From Stenotrophomonas sp. SAM-B (lineage in GTDB: Bacteria > Pseudomonadota > Gammaproteobacteria > Xanthomonadales > Xanthomonadaceae), in NCBI RefSeq assembly GCF_013387485.1, contig NZ_JABBXB010000007.1, forward strand, positions 62,001 through 126,000: a stretch of 64,000 nt of DNA, in the 5' to 3' direction. The translations under genes and the position numbers were made by a program. Shown piece by piece: positions 1 through 9,190 of this stretch; the first letter of the stretch is position 1; each line of letters opens with the position of its first letter. Below the pieces are notes generated by a model. That model searched no databases, was not told the DNA's origin, and worked only from the letters and a program-made list of their open reading frames with translations.

Positions 1-1089
1 GATGGCGCGGTCGCCGAAGCCCTGGAGCGACTGGCGGCGGCGCAGGCGAGCCTGGAAGTGCGGCGCCGCGATGCGCTGACGCCCGCACAACGCCTGGACG
101 AATCGGCCTTCGCGCTGTTCTCGGCCCGCCAACGTGCAACGCCGGGCTTCCCATGGCCGATGCCCGAACGCGACCACGATCTGTTCGCGGCGGTGCATGC
201 GCTGGATGACAACCGGGTGGCCTGGGTGCCGCAGGAACTGGTCGGACTGGGGCCGCGCAGCGGCCAGGCGCGATTGCCGTCGACGTCCAGTGGCCTTGCG
301 GCCTGGCGGGATGGCCGCGATGGCGCCTGGCTGGCGCTGCTGCGCGCGGCCCAGGAGCTGCTGGAGCGCGATGCGCTGGCGGTGACCTGGCTCAACGGCG
401 TGGCCGGCCGGAGAATCGCGCTGCCCGCCCAATGGCAGGCATTCGCAGACGCGCGCGGGAGCGAACTGCGGGCCTTCGACCTGACCCAGCACTGGAACCC
501 ACACCCGGTGATCGCGGTCGCGGGCGGCATCCCGTTCGAAGGCCGCGCCCGGCACGTCCTCGGCATCGCCTGCCGCGCCGATCCGGGTGAGGCGCTGCAC
601 AAGGCGCTGCTGGAATGGCAGCAGGCGCTGACCTTCGCCGCGCATCTGTGTGGCCGCGAAAGCGCGCGGCTTCCGCGTGAACCGGCGGCACTGCGCAGCT
701 TCGACGAACATGCCGCGTTCTACACCCTGCGCCCGGATCTGTGGCCGCAGCTGCCGCTGCTGCGGGAGGCGGGCGACAGCACGTTGCAGCTGCCGCCACC
801 AGGCGAGGTGATGCGTCCCGCTGCGCCGCGCGCCATCGCCGAGCTCGATCTGCTGCGGCGCCGGCTGGGCCATGCCGGCATCGCGCTGTACTACCGCGAG
901 TTGACCACCGCCGATGTGGCCGCGGCCGGCCTGCGGGTGATGCGGGTGCTGTCGCCGCAGCTCAGCGGCCTGCATGCCGACGAGCGTGCGCCGTTCCTCG
1001 GCGGCCGTTGCCAGGACGTGGCCTGGCGGTACCCCGGCGTGCCGCACAGCGGCGCGTTTCCGAACCCCTTCCCGCATCCATTGGGCTGA
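1..1089 (+). CDS. YcaO-domain cyclodehydratase (5' end outside window)
   Basis: The reading frame is open to the left edge, so the N-terminus is missing; 362 residues are visible. YcaO proteins use ATP to activate backbone amides, cyclising Cys, Ser or Thr of a ribosomal peptide to azolines. Supporting features are the STSSGLAAW glycine-rich segment near visible residues 95-103, LLERDA just after it (acidic ATP/Mg-binding helix), an Ala/Glu-rich helix ADPGEALHKALLEW near 197, and a proline-rich C-terminus ending PFPHPLG. PFPHP fits the PxPxP tail typical of azoline-forming YcaOs. A SagB-like dehydrogenase starts 14 bases downstream, which supports an azole-peptide pathway over a stand-alone ribosomal YcaO. 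The precursor peptide and leader-binding partner are not in view. The family call is confident; the product is unknown. Confidence 0.85.
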   Translation, partial: DGAVAEALERLAAAQASLEVRRRDALTPAQRLDESAFALFSARQRATPGFPWPMPERDHDLFAAVHALDDNRVAWVPQELVGLGPRSGQARLPSTSSGLAAWRDGRDGAWLALLRAAQELLERDALAVTWLNGVAGRRIALPAQWQAFADARGSELRAFDLTQHWNPHPVIAVAGGIPFEGRARHVLGIACRADPGEALHKALLEWQQALTFAAHLCGRESARLPREPAALRSFDEHAAFYTLRPDLWPQLPLLREAGDSTLQLPPPGEVMRPAAPRAIAELDLLRRRLGHAGIALYYRELTTADVAAAGLRVMRVLSPQLSGLHADERAPFLGGRCQDVAWRYPGVPHSGAFPNPFPHPLG

Positions 1090-1103
1090 TCCCCGAGAAC
1101 CGC

Positions 1104-1850
1104 ATGCCGTCACCGCCTTCCCCCTGGCAGGATGCCCCGCTGTTCCATCTGTTCTGGCACAACGGCGAGCTCAATCCCGCGCGCGCTGAAGTGATGCGCG
1201 CGCGCATCGCCGAGGATGCCGCACGCGCCTGGTCGCCGCCACGGCCCTTGCATGCAGCGGCCGGCGTCGCCCTGCCGGACCCGGTACACCCCGGCGATGC
1301 CCTGGCGCAGCGCCACAGTGGCCGTCGTTTCGGTGACGCACGCTGGGGCGTGCAGGAACTGGGGCGCGTGCTGGCCCCGCTGCGGGCCCGGCCCGGCGAC
1401 AGTGACACGCGGCGCCTGCCGTCCGGCGGTGCCAAATACCCGATCCAGGCGTATGCCGCGCTGTACGGCACTGACGATGCGATCGCCGCAGAACCGGGCA
1501 TCCATTGGTACGACCCGATCGGGCATGCGCTGGTGCCGGTGGCGCCCTGCCCGGCATGGCCGGCGCTGTCCAGGCTGCTCGGCGTGGACTGGCCGGAGCG
1601 GCCTGCGGCCGTGCTGTTCCTGATCGCCGAACCGGCCGGCACGCTGACCAAGTACGGCGAGCGCGGTGGCCGCTTCGTGTTGATCGAGGCCGGGGTCTGG
1701 CTGGGCGCACTGGGGCAGGAAGTGGCGGCGATGCATGCCGCCGGCTGCGCGATCGGCTCGTTCGAGGACGCCGCCGTGCTGGCCCTGCTCGGGCTGGACC
1801 CGCAGCGGCATCTGGCCGTGCTGGCCTATGCCTGTGGTCCGGCGCCCTGA
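1104..1850 (+). CDS. SagB-type FMN-dependent azoline dehydrogenase
   Basis: A 248-residue nitroreductase-fold protein. SagB enzymes oxidise azolines made by YcaO to aromatic azoles using FMN. RLPSGGAKYP at residues 104-113 matches the family's flavin-binding SGGA-YP segment, and KYGERGGR at 183-190 carries the Lys-Tyr pair linked to catalysis in this family. The C-terminal part has the usual CAIGSFEDAAVLALLGLD pattern. The ATG at 1104 lies 14 bases after the YcaO stop; a much longer frame running upstream is only shadow of the YcaO gene. Alternative: another nitroreductase. The YcaO neighbour makes peptide maturation the better reading. Confidence 0.85.
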   Translation: MPSPPSPWQDAPLFHLFWHNGELNPARAEVMRARIAEDAARAWSPPRPLHAAAGVALPDPVHPGDALAQRHSGRRFGDARWGVQELGRVLAPLRARPGDSDTRRLPSGGAKYPIQAYAALYGTDDAIAAEPGIHWYDPIGHALVPVAPCPAWPALSRLLGVDWPERPAAVLFLIAEPAGTLTKYGERGGRFVLIEAGVWLGALGQEVAAMHAAGCAIGSFEDAAVLALLGLDPQRHLAVLAYACGPAP

Positions 1851-1947
1851 GCGCGACCGGAATTCGCCAGCGAATGGCCGCTGCCTGGATTGCCCCGATG
1901 CTGTCGTCACTCGACCATGAGCTGCCCGCTCACGGACGACGCACGAG

Positions 1948-2367
1948 ATGACCGACACCCCCTTCTGGATGCTGCTGGCCGCCACCGGCACCGCGCTTGC
2001 GGTGCTGCTGCACATCGGCTGCATCGCCTTCGGTGCCCCGTGGTATGAATTCTTCAGGGCCGGCCAACGCATGGTGCGCCTGGCCCGTGCCGGGCGTGCC
2101 GAACCCGCCTTGATCACTGCCGCGATCACCCTCGTGCTGGGCATCTGGACGCTGTATGCCTTGTCGGCGGCCGGCTGGGTACGCCCGCTGCCCGGCACCC
2201 GCTGGGTGCTGCTCGGGATCATCGGCATCCTCGGCGGCCGGGGCCTGGCCGGGCTGATCATCGGCCGGGTCCGCCCGGGCTACAACGGTGCGCGCTTCTG
2301 GTATGCCAGTTCGCTGACCTGCCTGGCGCTCGCTGGCCTGTACATCGCCGGCAGCCTGACCCGATAG
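1948..2367 (+). CDS. Small four-helix membrane protein, function unknown
   Basis: A 139-residue hydrophobic protein with about four predicted membrane segments: residues 6-28, 55-75, 85-103 and 119-136. The loop between the first two is basic (FRAGQRMVRLARAGRAEPA), suggesting a cytoplasmic side. It begins 97 bases after the SagB-like gene on the same strand, so it could be the last gene of the peptide-modification locus, for example in export or immunity, but no sequence motif shows this. I do not recognise the family. Confidence 0.6.
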   Translation: MTDTPFWMLLAATGTALAVLLHIGCIAFGAPWYEFFRAGQRMVRLARAGRAEPALITAAITLVLGIWTLYALSAAGWVRPLPGTRWVLLGIIGILGGRGLAGLIIGRVRPGYNGARFWYASSLTCLALAGLYIAGSLTR

Positions 2368-2393
2368 CGCCGGCCGCCGCCCTTCATCGCGTG

Positions 2394-2419
2394 ATTGCCG
2401 GCCAGCGGTCGGCACGACC
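2394..2419. repeat. SMAG-like palindrome (degenerate copy)
   Basis: An imperfect stem, GCCGGCC-AGC-GGTCGGC, in the gap between the membrane protein and dusB. It resembles the better copy at 2539-2564 but lacks the terminal CTAC. Confidence 0.5.
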
Positions 2420-2538
2420 GGTAACCCGCCAGCATCAGCCGCCGCTGGGGGCGGTGGAAGCAATCGTCAAGCATATGCTCATGACTGGAGCGCATCAGGC
2501 CCTTCCGGATCGGCCTGAACGCGCGTCGGTGTCTGCTT

Positions 2539-2564
2539 GGTTGCCGGCCAGCGGCCGGCACTAC
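2539..2564 (-). repeat. SMAG-like palindrome abutting the dusB -10 box
   Basis: Perfect arms TGCCGGCC (2542-2549) and GGCCGGCA (2553-2560), closed by CTAC, which reads GTAG on the minus strand as in Stenotrophomonas SMAG elements. Its last bases overlap the start of TACAAT at 2562-2567. Confidence 0.75.
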
Positions 2565-2567
2565 AAT
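2562..2567 (+). promoter_or_regulatory. -10 box of a probable leaderless dusB promoter
   Basis: TACAAT sits 6 bases before the dusB ATG, so transcription is expected to start at or beside the A of the start codon. No Shine-Dalgarno sequence precedes the ATG. Confidence 0.6.
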
Positions 2568-2573
2568 GCGCAC

Positions 2574-3566
2574 ATGCAGATTGGCCCCTACAACATCCAG
2601 CCCAACGTGGTGCTGGCGCCGATGGCCGGTGTCACCGACAAGCCCTTCCGCCTGCTGTGCAAACGGCTGGGCGCAGGTCTGGCCGCCTCGGAGATGACCA
2701 TCTCCGATCCGCGCTTCTGGAACACCCGCAAATCGCTCCACCGCATGGACCATGCCGGCGAGCCGGACCCGATCAGCGTGCAGATCGCCGGTACCGAGCC
2801 GCAGCAGCTGGCCGAGGCGGCGCGCTACAACGTGGACCACGGCGCGCAGATCATCGACATCAACATGGGCTGCCCGGCCAAGAAGGTCTGCAACGCCTGG
2901 GCCGGCTCGGCCCTGATGCGCGATGAAGACCTGGTCGCGCGCATCCTCACCGCCGTGGTCAACGCGGTGGACGTGCCGGTCACGCTGAAGATCCGCACCG
3001 GCTGGGATTGCGATCACCGCAATGGCCCGCTGATCGCGCGCATCGCCGAAGACAGCGGCATCGCCGCGCTGGCCGTGCATGGCCGTACCCGCGACCAGCA
3101 CTACACCGGCACCGCCGAGTACGAGACCATCGCTGCGATCAAGGCCGCGCTGCGCATTCCGGTGATCGCCAACGGCGACATCGATTCACCGCAGAAAGCC
3201 GCGCAGGTGCTGAAGCAGACCGGCGTGGACGCGGTGATGATCGGGCGTGCCGCCCAGGGGCGCCCGTGGATCTTCCGCGAGGTGGCGCACTACCTGGCCA
3301 CCGGCGCGCTGCTGGCGCCGCCCTCGATCGCCGAGGTGCGCGACCTGCTGCTGGGGCACCTGCACGCACTGCACGATTTCTACGGCGAGCAGCAGGGCGT
3401 GCGCATCGCGCGCAAGCACCTGGGCTGGTACGCCAAGGACCGGCCGGAGAACGCCGCCTTCCGTGCAGTGGTCAACCGCGCCGAAGACGCCGCCAGCCAG
3501 GTCGCCCTGACCACCCACTATTTCGATGCCCTCGCTGCCGGCGAGCCGTTGTCGTCCGCTGCCTGA
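2574..3566 (+). CDS. dusB: tRNA-dihydrouridine synthase B
   Basis: A 330-residue flavoenzyme that reduces uridine to dihydrouridine in the tRNA D-loop using NADPH. LAPMAGVTDKPFR at residues 14-26 opens the TIM barrel, and NMGCPAKKVCNAWAG at 97-111 holds the conserved catalytic Cys106. HGRTRDQHYTG and NGDIDSPQ further on are FMN-phosphate and substrate segments. The KKVCNAWAGSAL pattern is of the DusB type rather than DusA or DusC. In many gammaproteobacteria dusB is followed by fis; here a methyltransferase follows instead. The ATG at 2574 is chosen because the longer frame would run through the repeat and the promoter. Confidence 0.95.
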   Translation: MQIGPYNIQPNVVLAPMAGVTDKPFRLLCKRLGAGLAASEMTISDPRFWNTRKSLHRMDHAGEPDPISVQIAGTEPQQLAEAARYNVDHGAQIIDINMGCPAKKVCNAWAGSALMRDEDLVARILTAVVNAVDVPVTLKIRTGWDCDHRNGPLIARIAEDSGIAALAVHGRTRDQHYTGTAEYETIAAIKAALRIPVIANGDIDSPQKAAQVLKQTGVDAVMIGRAAQGRPWIFREVAHYLATGALLAPPSIAEVRDLLLGHLHALHDFYGEQQGVRIARKHLGWYAKDRPENAAFRAVVNRAEDAASQVALTTHYFDALAAGEPLSSAA

Positions 3567-3576
3567 GCATTCCGCC

Positions 3577-4404
3577 ATGACCCCGCCGATCACTGCACCG
3601 ACCTACCTCCACGGCTTCTCCGATACCGAGCAGCACCGCCTGGTCACCCAGTCGCGCCTGTTCGAATCGAGCATCTTCAGCGGCATCGATTACAGCGGCG
3701 CGCAGCGTCTGCTGGAAGTCGGCAGCGGCGTCGGGGCGCAGACGGACATCCTGCTGCGGCGCTTCCCGGAGCTGCATGTCACCGGCGTGGACCTGAGCGA
3801 GACGCAGCTCGCCACCGCCGCCACCAACCTGGCCAAGACGCCGTGGTGCCGCGAGCGTTACACGCTGCTGCAGGCCGATGCCGGCAACCTGCCGTTCGGC
3901 GCCCGCGAGTTCGACTCGGCGTTCCTGTGCTGGGTGCTGGAGCATGTGCCGTCACCGGCGCGGGTACTCAACGAAGTGCGCCGCGTGCTGGTGCCCGGCT
4001 CGCCGGTGTATGTCACCGAAGTGATGAACGCCTCGTTCCTGCTCGATCCGTATTCGCCGCACATCTGGCGCTACTGGATGGCCTTCAATGATTTCCAGTA
4101 CGACCACGGGGGCGATCCGTTCGTCGGCGCCAAGCTCGGCAACCTGCTGCTGGCCGGCGGCTTCCGCGATGTGCACACCGAGATCAAGACCATCCACCTG
4201 GACAACCGCGAACCGGCGCGTCGCAAGACCATGATCGCGTTCTGGGAGCAGCTGCTGTTGTCGGCCGCCGATCCGCTGCTGGAAGCCGGTCTGGTCGACC
4301 AGGAGACGGTGGACGGCATGCGCCGCGAGTTCAGTCTGGTCCAGAACGACCCGAACGCGGTGTTCTTCTTCTCCTTCGTGCAGGCCCGCGCGACCGTGTA
4401 CTGA
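3577..4404 (+). CDS. Class I SAM-dependent methyltransferase
   Basis: A 275-residue protein with a Rossmann-type methyltransferase fold. LLEVGSGVG at residues 45-53 is motif I, VTGVDLSE follows as motif II with the acidic ribose-binding residue, and FDSAFLCWVLEHVP matches the motif IV/post-I region of the UbiE/Methyltransf_11 group. The substrate cannot be told from sequence. It starts 10 bases after the dusB stop and is probably cotranscribed. The C-terminal half is unusually rich in aromatic residues, which suggests a small-molecule rather than a nucleic-acid substrate, but that is a guess. Confidence 0.85.
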   Translation: MTPPITAPTYLHGFSDTEQHRLVTQSRLFESSIFSGIDYSGAQRLLEVGSGVGAQTDILLRRFPELHVTGVDLSETQLATAATNLAKTPWCRERYTLLQADAGNLPFGAREFDSAFLCWVLEHVPSPARVLNEVRRVLVPGSPVYVTEVMNASFLLDPYSPHIWRYWMAFNDFQYDHGGDPFVGAKLGNLLLAGGFRDVHTEIKTIHLDNREPARRKTMIAFWEQLLLSAADPLLEAGLVDQETVDGMRREFSLVQNDPNAVFFFSFVQARATVY

Positions 4405-4417
4405 TCGCGTCGCGGAC

Positions 4418-4858
4418 CTACCGCGTCGCCCAGGCGATCACGGTCACCACGACCGCAGCGGCCAGCAGCAACCAGATACCGAGTCCGCCCCGGTCCCCCG
4501 GGGCCACCGTGCTGCCACCGGCGGTGTTGCGGGCGCCTTCGCGCGGCCGCGCGGTCGGCGTGCTGCCCACTTCCAGCGTACCGGTGGCCGGCCGCTGGCT
4601 GCGCTCGGTGATCTTGTTCTGCATGCGTCGCGCGCGTTCGGGATCGACCTTGCGCAGCTCGTCCAGCAGCACCTGCTGCTGGCGTTCGCGGTCCGGCTGC
4701 GCCTTGGCCTTGCGCATGATCTCGCGCAACGGCACCGCCGGCTGCTCGGCGGACCGGCCCGGGGTGAGCTCCAGCAACAGGGCGCGATACTCCGGCGGCA
4801 CATCGGCCAGCCGGGTGTAGCGCGTGCCATTGATTTCCATGTCGAACCGCTCGGTCAC
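4418..4858 (-). CDS. Tail-anchored hypothetical protein
   Basis: A 146-residue protein with a charged, probably disordered middle and one C-terminal membrane helix (about residues 124-143, LGIWLLLAAAVVVTVIAW). The N-terminal half (MEINGTRYTRLADVPPEYRALLLEL) is compact and followed by a basic stretch and Ala/Pro/Thr-rich linker. It starts with GTG at 4858, overlapping the upstream stop by four bases (GTGA), so the two genes are probably translationally coupled. Function unknown; the coupling points to a role with the neighbouring membrane hydrolase. Confidence 0.65.
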   Translation of the reverse strand: MTERFDMEINGTRYTRLADVPPEYRALLLELTPGRSAEQPAVPLREIMRKAKAQPDRERQQQVLLDELRKVDPERARRMQNKITERSQRPATGTLEVGSTPTARPREGARNTAGGSTVAPGDRGGLGIWLLLAAAVVVTVIAWATR

Positions 4859-5931
4859 GGTGCCTCCGTCCATCCTGCCTTGGGTGCGATGACCTCGGCG
4901 TTCGTCGGTGCGTGCCAGATGCGTTGCCACATCGCCGCGAACCGGCGTTTCACCATCGCCCTGCCCTGCTCCCCTTCATACGCCGGACGCAGCTGTCGCG
5001 GCGTGATCGCCGCCCAGCCTTCGCCATCGGCCCGCGCCACCGCGAAGGTGAAGGTGTAGTCCGGCTCCAGGCCCATGCGCAGGTCGCTGAGCCGCAGCTC
5101 GCCATCGACCACCTGCGCACGCATGAAGCCGCGGTTGAACCAGTTCAGTCGTTGCACGGCCGGCAGCGTGGCCGCCTGGCGCAGGGCCTGCACGTTGGAG
5201 GGATGGCCCTCGAAGGTCATCGGGCCACGGTCGGCGATCAGCGAGCGCTCGCCGATCACGTAGCCGTTGGGCGTCATCGCGACGACCTGCCAGAGCAGCG
5301 TGTTGAACGGCATCGCCACCGAGAAGCGCGGCGCATCGCCCAGCCCCATCGCGGCCAGCGCACGATCAGCTTCACGATCAACGGTGTGCTTGGCCAGCAG
5401 CGACCAGCCCAGGTAGCCACTGCTGAGCACCAGGCCGGCCACCAGCGCCTTCTGCGCCAACGGCCGCGCCCGCGCGAACCACGCCACCGCGCAGGCGATC
5501 AGCAGCCACCCCGTGTACAGCGGGTCGATGATGAAGACGCTGGCCCACATCGTGGGGTGCGGGGTGAACGGCCACCACAGCTGGGTACCGTAGACGGTGA
5601 AGGCATCCAGCAGCGGATGGGTGATCAGCGCCAGCAGGATCGCCCAGAACCAGCGGCCCGGCGCCTGCGCCACGCGGCCGTGACCAAAGCGTTTGAACAG
5701 CCACCAGATCAGCGCGGCGACCCACGGCAGCACCAGCAGCGAGTGGCTGTAACTGCGGTGCTCGACCATCAGCGCCACCGGATCGGCCGCAGTGAAGGCC
5801 AGCACCAGCGCGTCCAGGTCCGGCAGGGTGCCGAGTGCGGCACCGGCCAACAGAGCAGCGCGGCGATGGCCGGCCGGGGCGATGGCGGCGGCCACTGCGC
5901 CGCCGAGTACGATCTGGGTAAAGGAGTCCAT
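4855..5931 (-). CDS. YdjM-like membrane-bound metal-dependent hydrolase
   Basis: A 358-residue integral membrane protein of the LexA-regulated/YdjM hydrolase family. The family's metal-ligand motifs are visible: TLPDLD at residues 35-40, HRSYSHS at 58-64 and ITHPLLDAFTVYG at 103-115. About five membrane segments lie in the first 180 residues, followed by a soluble C-terminal domain of about 170 residues. The biochemical substrate of this family is not established. It is coupled to the downstream tail-anchored protein. A shorter relative is present at 52206-52742. Confidence 0.8.
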   Translation of the reverse strand: MDSFTQIVLGGAVAAAIAPAGHRRAALLAGAALGTLPDLDALVLAFTAADPVALMVEHRSYSHSLLVLPWVAALIWWLFKRFGHGRVAQAPGRWFWAILLALITHPLLDAFTVYGTQLWWPFTPHPTMWASVFIIDPLYTGWLLIACAVAWFARARPLAQKALVAGLVLSSGYLGWSLLAKHTVDREADRALAAMGLGDAPRFSVAMPFNTLLWQVVAMTPNGYVIGERSLIADRGPMTFEGHPSNVQALRQAATLPAVQRLNWFNRGFMRAQVVDGELRLSDLRMGLEPDYTFTFAVARADGEGWAAITPRQLRPAYEGEQGRAMVKRRFAAMWQRIWHAPTNAEVIAPKAGWTEAP

Positions 5932-5979
5932 CGGCCGATGCTAGCAGCCGCGAGCGTGCGTGCGCCGGGGGCGTTGCGC

Positions 5980-6822
5980 TCAGGCGGCTCTGGCCCATGC
6001 GGCGTTGCCGGGCAGCGCCACCAGGGTCCGCCCGGTGTGATCCAGCAGTCGCAGGGTGCCGTCCGGATCCTCGGCGAGCACGGTCAGGCTTTCGACCCAG
6101 TCGCCGTCGTTGGCATAGATCAGTCCGTCGCGCTCCACCAGCGCCGCGCGGTGGATGTGCCCGCAGACGATGCCATCCAGGCCGCGCCGGCGCACGTCGT
6201 CCAGCCCGGCCTGGACGAAGCGCTCGATGTAGCGCTCGGCCGCGCCGCTGCGCTTCTTGAGGAATTCGGACAGGGACCAGTAGCGCTGGCCGAGCCGTCG
6301 CCGCGCCGCATTGAGCAGGTTGTTGCCGGTGAGGATGCGGTAATACAGCCAGTCGCCGAACTTTTCCTGCAGGCCGCCGAAGTGGGTGATGCCGTCGTAG
6401 TCATCGCCGTGCACGACCAGCAGCCGCCGCCCGTCCGCGGCCACATGGATTGCCCGCCCGCGCACCTGCATGGCCGGCAGCATCAGCCCGCAGACCTTGC
6501 GCAGCGAGGCATCGTGGTTGCCGGGGATGTAGATGATCTCGGTGCCCGCCCGCTGCAGCGCGTGCAGGGCCTGGATCACGTCGCTGTGGGCCGGCCGCCA
6601 ACTGGCCCGGCGGTGTGCCATCCACCACAGGTCGATGATGTCGCCCACCAGATAGAGGCGCTCGCAGCGCAGGTCGGCCAGGAACCGGGCCAGTTCGGCG
6701 GCGTGGCAGTGGCGTGAGCCCAGGTGCACGTCGGAAAGGAAGACGGCCCGCCGATGGGGCGCCAGGGTCGTCACGGGCCGCTTGGCGGCCTCCCGCACGT
6801 CGCGCTGCTCGAAATCCTGCAT
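5980..6822 (-). CDS. LpxH-like metallophosphoesterase
   Basis: A 280-residue calcineurin-type phosphoesterase. All metal-binding blocks are present: DVHLG (31-35), GDIIDLWW (60-67), GNHD (101-104), HGDDYD (138-143) and CGHIHR (220-225). The family hydrolyses UDP-2,3-diacylglucosamine or related nucleotide-diphosphate lipids at the inner membrane. The GDIIDLWW block differs from the GDLFE block of classical LpxH, so this is better called LpxH-like (LpxH2/YbbF type) than LpxH itself. The ATG at 6822 is preferred because GAGGAG lies 8 bases upstream; a longer frame lacks such a site. Confidence 0.8.
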   Translation of the reverse strand: MQDFEQRDVREAAKRPVTTLAPHRRAVFLSDVHLGSRHCHAAELARFLADLRCERLYLVGDIIDLWWMAHRRASWRPAHSDVIQALHALQRAGTEIIYIPGNHDASLRKVCGLMLPAMQVRGRAIHVAADGRRLLVVHGDDYDGITHFGGLQEKFGDWLYYRILTGNNLLNAARRRLGQRYWSLSEFLKKRSGAAERYIERFVQAGLDDVRRRGLDGIVCGHIHRAALVERDGLIYANDGDWVESLTVLAEDPDGTLRLLDHTGRTLVALPGNAAWARAA

Positions 6823-7167
6823 GGCGTACTCCTCATGCCCGGCGGCCGGATGCGCCGAAGCCTGCGCCAGACGCACGACAAGCCGATGGCGGTTCAACGA
6901 CAGCGGGATGACGATCGGCCGCGGCTTGTGCGCCGGCTGCGCGGCCCTTGGGCCCCGGAGGTCCGGGCGGCGGACCGCTGCTGCCCACTGTCACGCTGGT
7001 GGAACACTGGGCGGTGACGCTGGCCCTCAATCCCGTCACACCGGGCCCTGCGACGGGCACACGGGCTTAACCACGGGCAACCCGCGCTGGCGCACAATGC
7101 AAGCGCGCGACTTGCCGTGTATCATTCGCGCCCATCTTTCCATCCGAATCAAAGGATATTACGCCTG
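6823..7167. other. Intergenic region and metK leader, no gene seen
   Basis: 345 bases between divergent genes with no convincing coding frame. It contains a stem CCCGTC/GACGGG at 7032-7057 and a weaker GTCACGC/GCGGTGAC stem at 6990-7018. TATCAT at 7120-7125 is a possible -10 box for metK, and AAAGGA at 7151-7156 its ribosome site. I looked for known SAM-sensing riboswitch cores and did not find one. Confidence 0.5.
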
Positions 7168-8379
<1,212 letters not shown>

Positions 8380-8383
8380 GACA

Positions 8384-8410
8384 AATGGGCCGCGCAAGCG
8401 GCCCATTTTC
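8384..8410 (+). terminator. Rho-independent terminator of metK
   Basis: A 10-bp stem AATGGGCCGC/GCGGCCCATT with a GCAA loop runs into TTTTC, starting 5 bases after the metK stop codon. Confidence 0.85.
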
Positions 8411-8416
8411 TTATGG

Positions 8417-8440
8417 GTAGAGCCGGGCCATGCCCGGCTG
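8417..8440 (+). repeat. SMAG-like palindrome
   Basis: GTAG followed by the stem AGCCGGGC/GCCCGGCT, the standard layout of the Stenotrophomonas GTAG palindromes. Confidence 0.7.
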
Positions 8441-8475
8441 GCCGCGCGCAGCGCGGCAATGATGAGAAAGCCGAC

Positions 8476-8496
8476 GGGCCGCGAAAGCGGCCCTTT
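8476..8496 (+). terminator. Second terminator-like hairpin after metK
   Basis: Stem GGGCCGC/GCGGCCC with a GAAA loop and a short TTT tail. It resembles the first metK terminator and may be a backup. Confidence 0.45.
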
Positions 8497-8504
8497 CACG
8501 TTGT

Positions 8505-8584
8505 GGGTCGTGCCGGCCTCTGGCCGGCAACCTCGTGACGTCCGGCAGGATCTGCCTGGCTGTCGGCCAGCGGCCGGCACTACC
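8505..8584. repeat. Pair of SMAG-like palindromes
   Basis: Two stems: TGCCGGCC/GGCCGGCA at 8511-8528, and a copy around 8561-8584 ending in CACTAC (GTAGTG on the minus strand). They lie just upstream of the thioesterase promoter. Confidence 0.65.
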
Positions 8585-8602
8585 GGGCCTCCGATCGGCC
8601 GC

Positions 8603-8608
8603 TACAAT
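8603..8608 (+). promoter_or_regulatory. -10 box of a probable leaderless promoter
   Basis: TACAAT lies 6 bases before the thioesterase ATG, the same box and spacing as at dusB, and no ribosome site is seen. Confidence 0.6.
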
Positions 8609-8614
8609 CGGCCC

Positions 8615-9124
8615 ATGCCCGAATTCAAATCCAACCAGCTGTCCATGACCGTGCTGATGTCGCCGGACATGGCCAATTTCTCCGGCAAGGTGCACGGCGG
8701 TGCGGTGCTGCGCCTGCTCGACCAGGTCGCCTACGCCTGTGCGAGCCGCTATGCCGGCAGCTACGTGGTCACCCTCTCGGTGGACCAGGTGATGTTCCGC
8801 CAGCCGATCGCGGTCGGCGAGCTGGTCACCTTCCTGGCCTCGGTGAACTACACCGGCACCTCCTCGATGGAGATCGGGGTCAAGGTGGTGGCCGAAGACA
8901 TCCTCAAGCGCAGCGTGCGCCATGCCAACAGCTGCTTCTTCACCATGGTCGCGGTGGACGAGGACGGCAAGCCCACGCCGGTACCGCCGCTGCAACCGGA
9001 CACCAGCGACGAACGCCGCCGGCATGCCGCCGCGTTGATCCGCCGCCAGCTGCGCGAGGAGATGGAGCAGCGCCACCTGGAGCTGCTGGCGTCCAATCCG
9101 CCTGCGCCGGGCGATGTGCCATGA
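8615..9124 (+). CDS. Acyl-CoA thioesterase, hotdog fold (YciA type)
   Basis: A 169-residue single-hotdog thioesterase that hydrolyses acyl-CoA to free acid and CoA. GKVHGGAVLRLLDQVAY at residues 24-40 matches the acyl-CoA hydrolase signature, including the HGG turn and the downstream Asp on the long helix. After about residue 130 the sequence is a charged helical tail. The last four residues, GDVP, and the stop codon lie inside the first unit of a tandem repeat that continues past the gene. The transcript is probably leaderless. Confidence 0.85.
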   Translation: MPEFKSNQLSMTVLMSPDMANFSGKVHGGAVLRLLDQVAYACASRYAGSYVVTLSVDQVMFRQPIAVGELVTFLASVNYTGTSSMEIGVKVVAEDILKRSVRHANSCFFTMVAVDEDGKPTPVPPLQPDTSDERRRHAAALIRRQLREEMEQRHLELLASNPPAPGDVP

Positions 9125-9181
9125 CCAACGGTCATGGCCTACCCGGTAGCGATGTGCCATAACCAACGGTCATGGCCTACC
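9111..9181. repeat. Tandem GTAG-type repeat overlapping a gene end
   Basis: Two 33-base units (9111-9143 and 9149-9181) differ at one base. Each holds an ATGACC/GGTCAT-type stem and ends CCTACC (GGTAGG on the minus strand). Unit 1 supplies the last codons and stop of the upstream gene. A partial third copy follows to about 9195. Confidence 0.75.
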
Positions 9182-9190
9182 GGTCATGGG

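Noticed and set aside
5980..6822. Naming this gene lpxH
   Set aside because: The metal blocks fit, but GDIIDLWW differs from the classical LpxH block, so only LpxH-like is supported.
6960..7167. SAM riboswitch in the metK leader
   Set aside because: Stems exist, but none of the conserved cores of the known SAM riboswitch classes could be found by eye.
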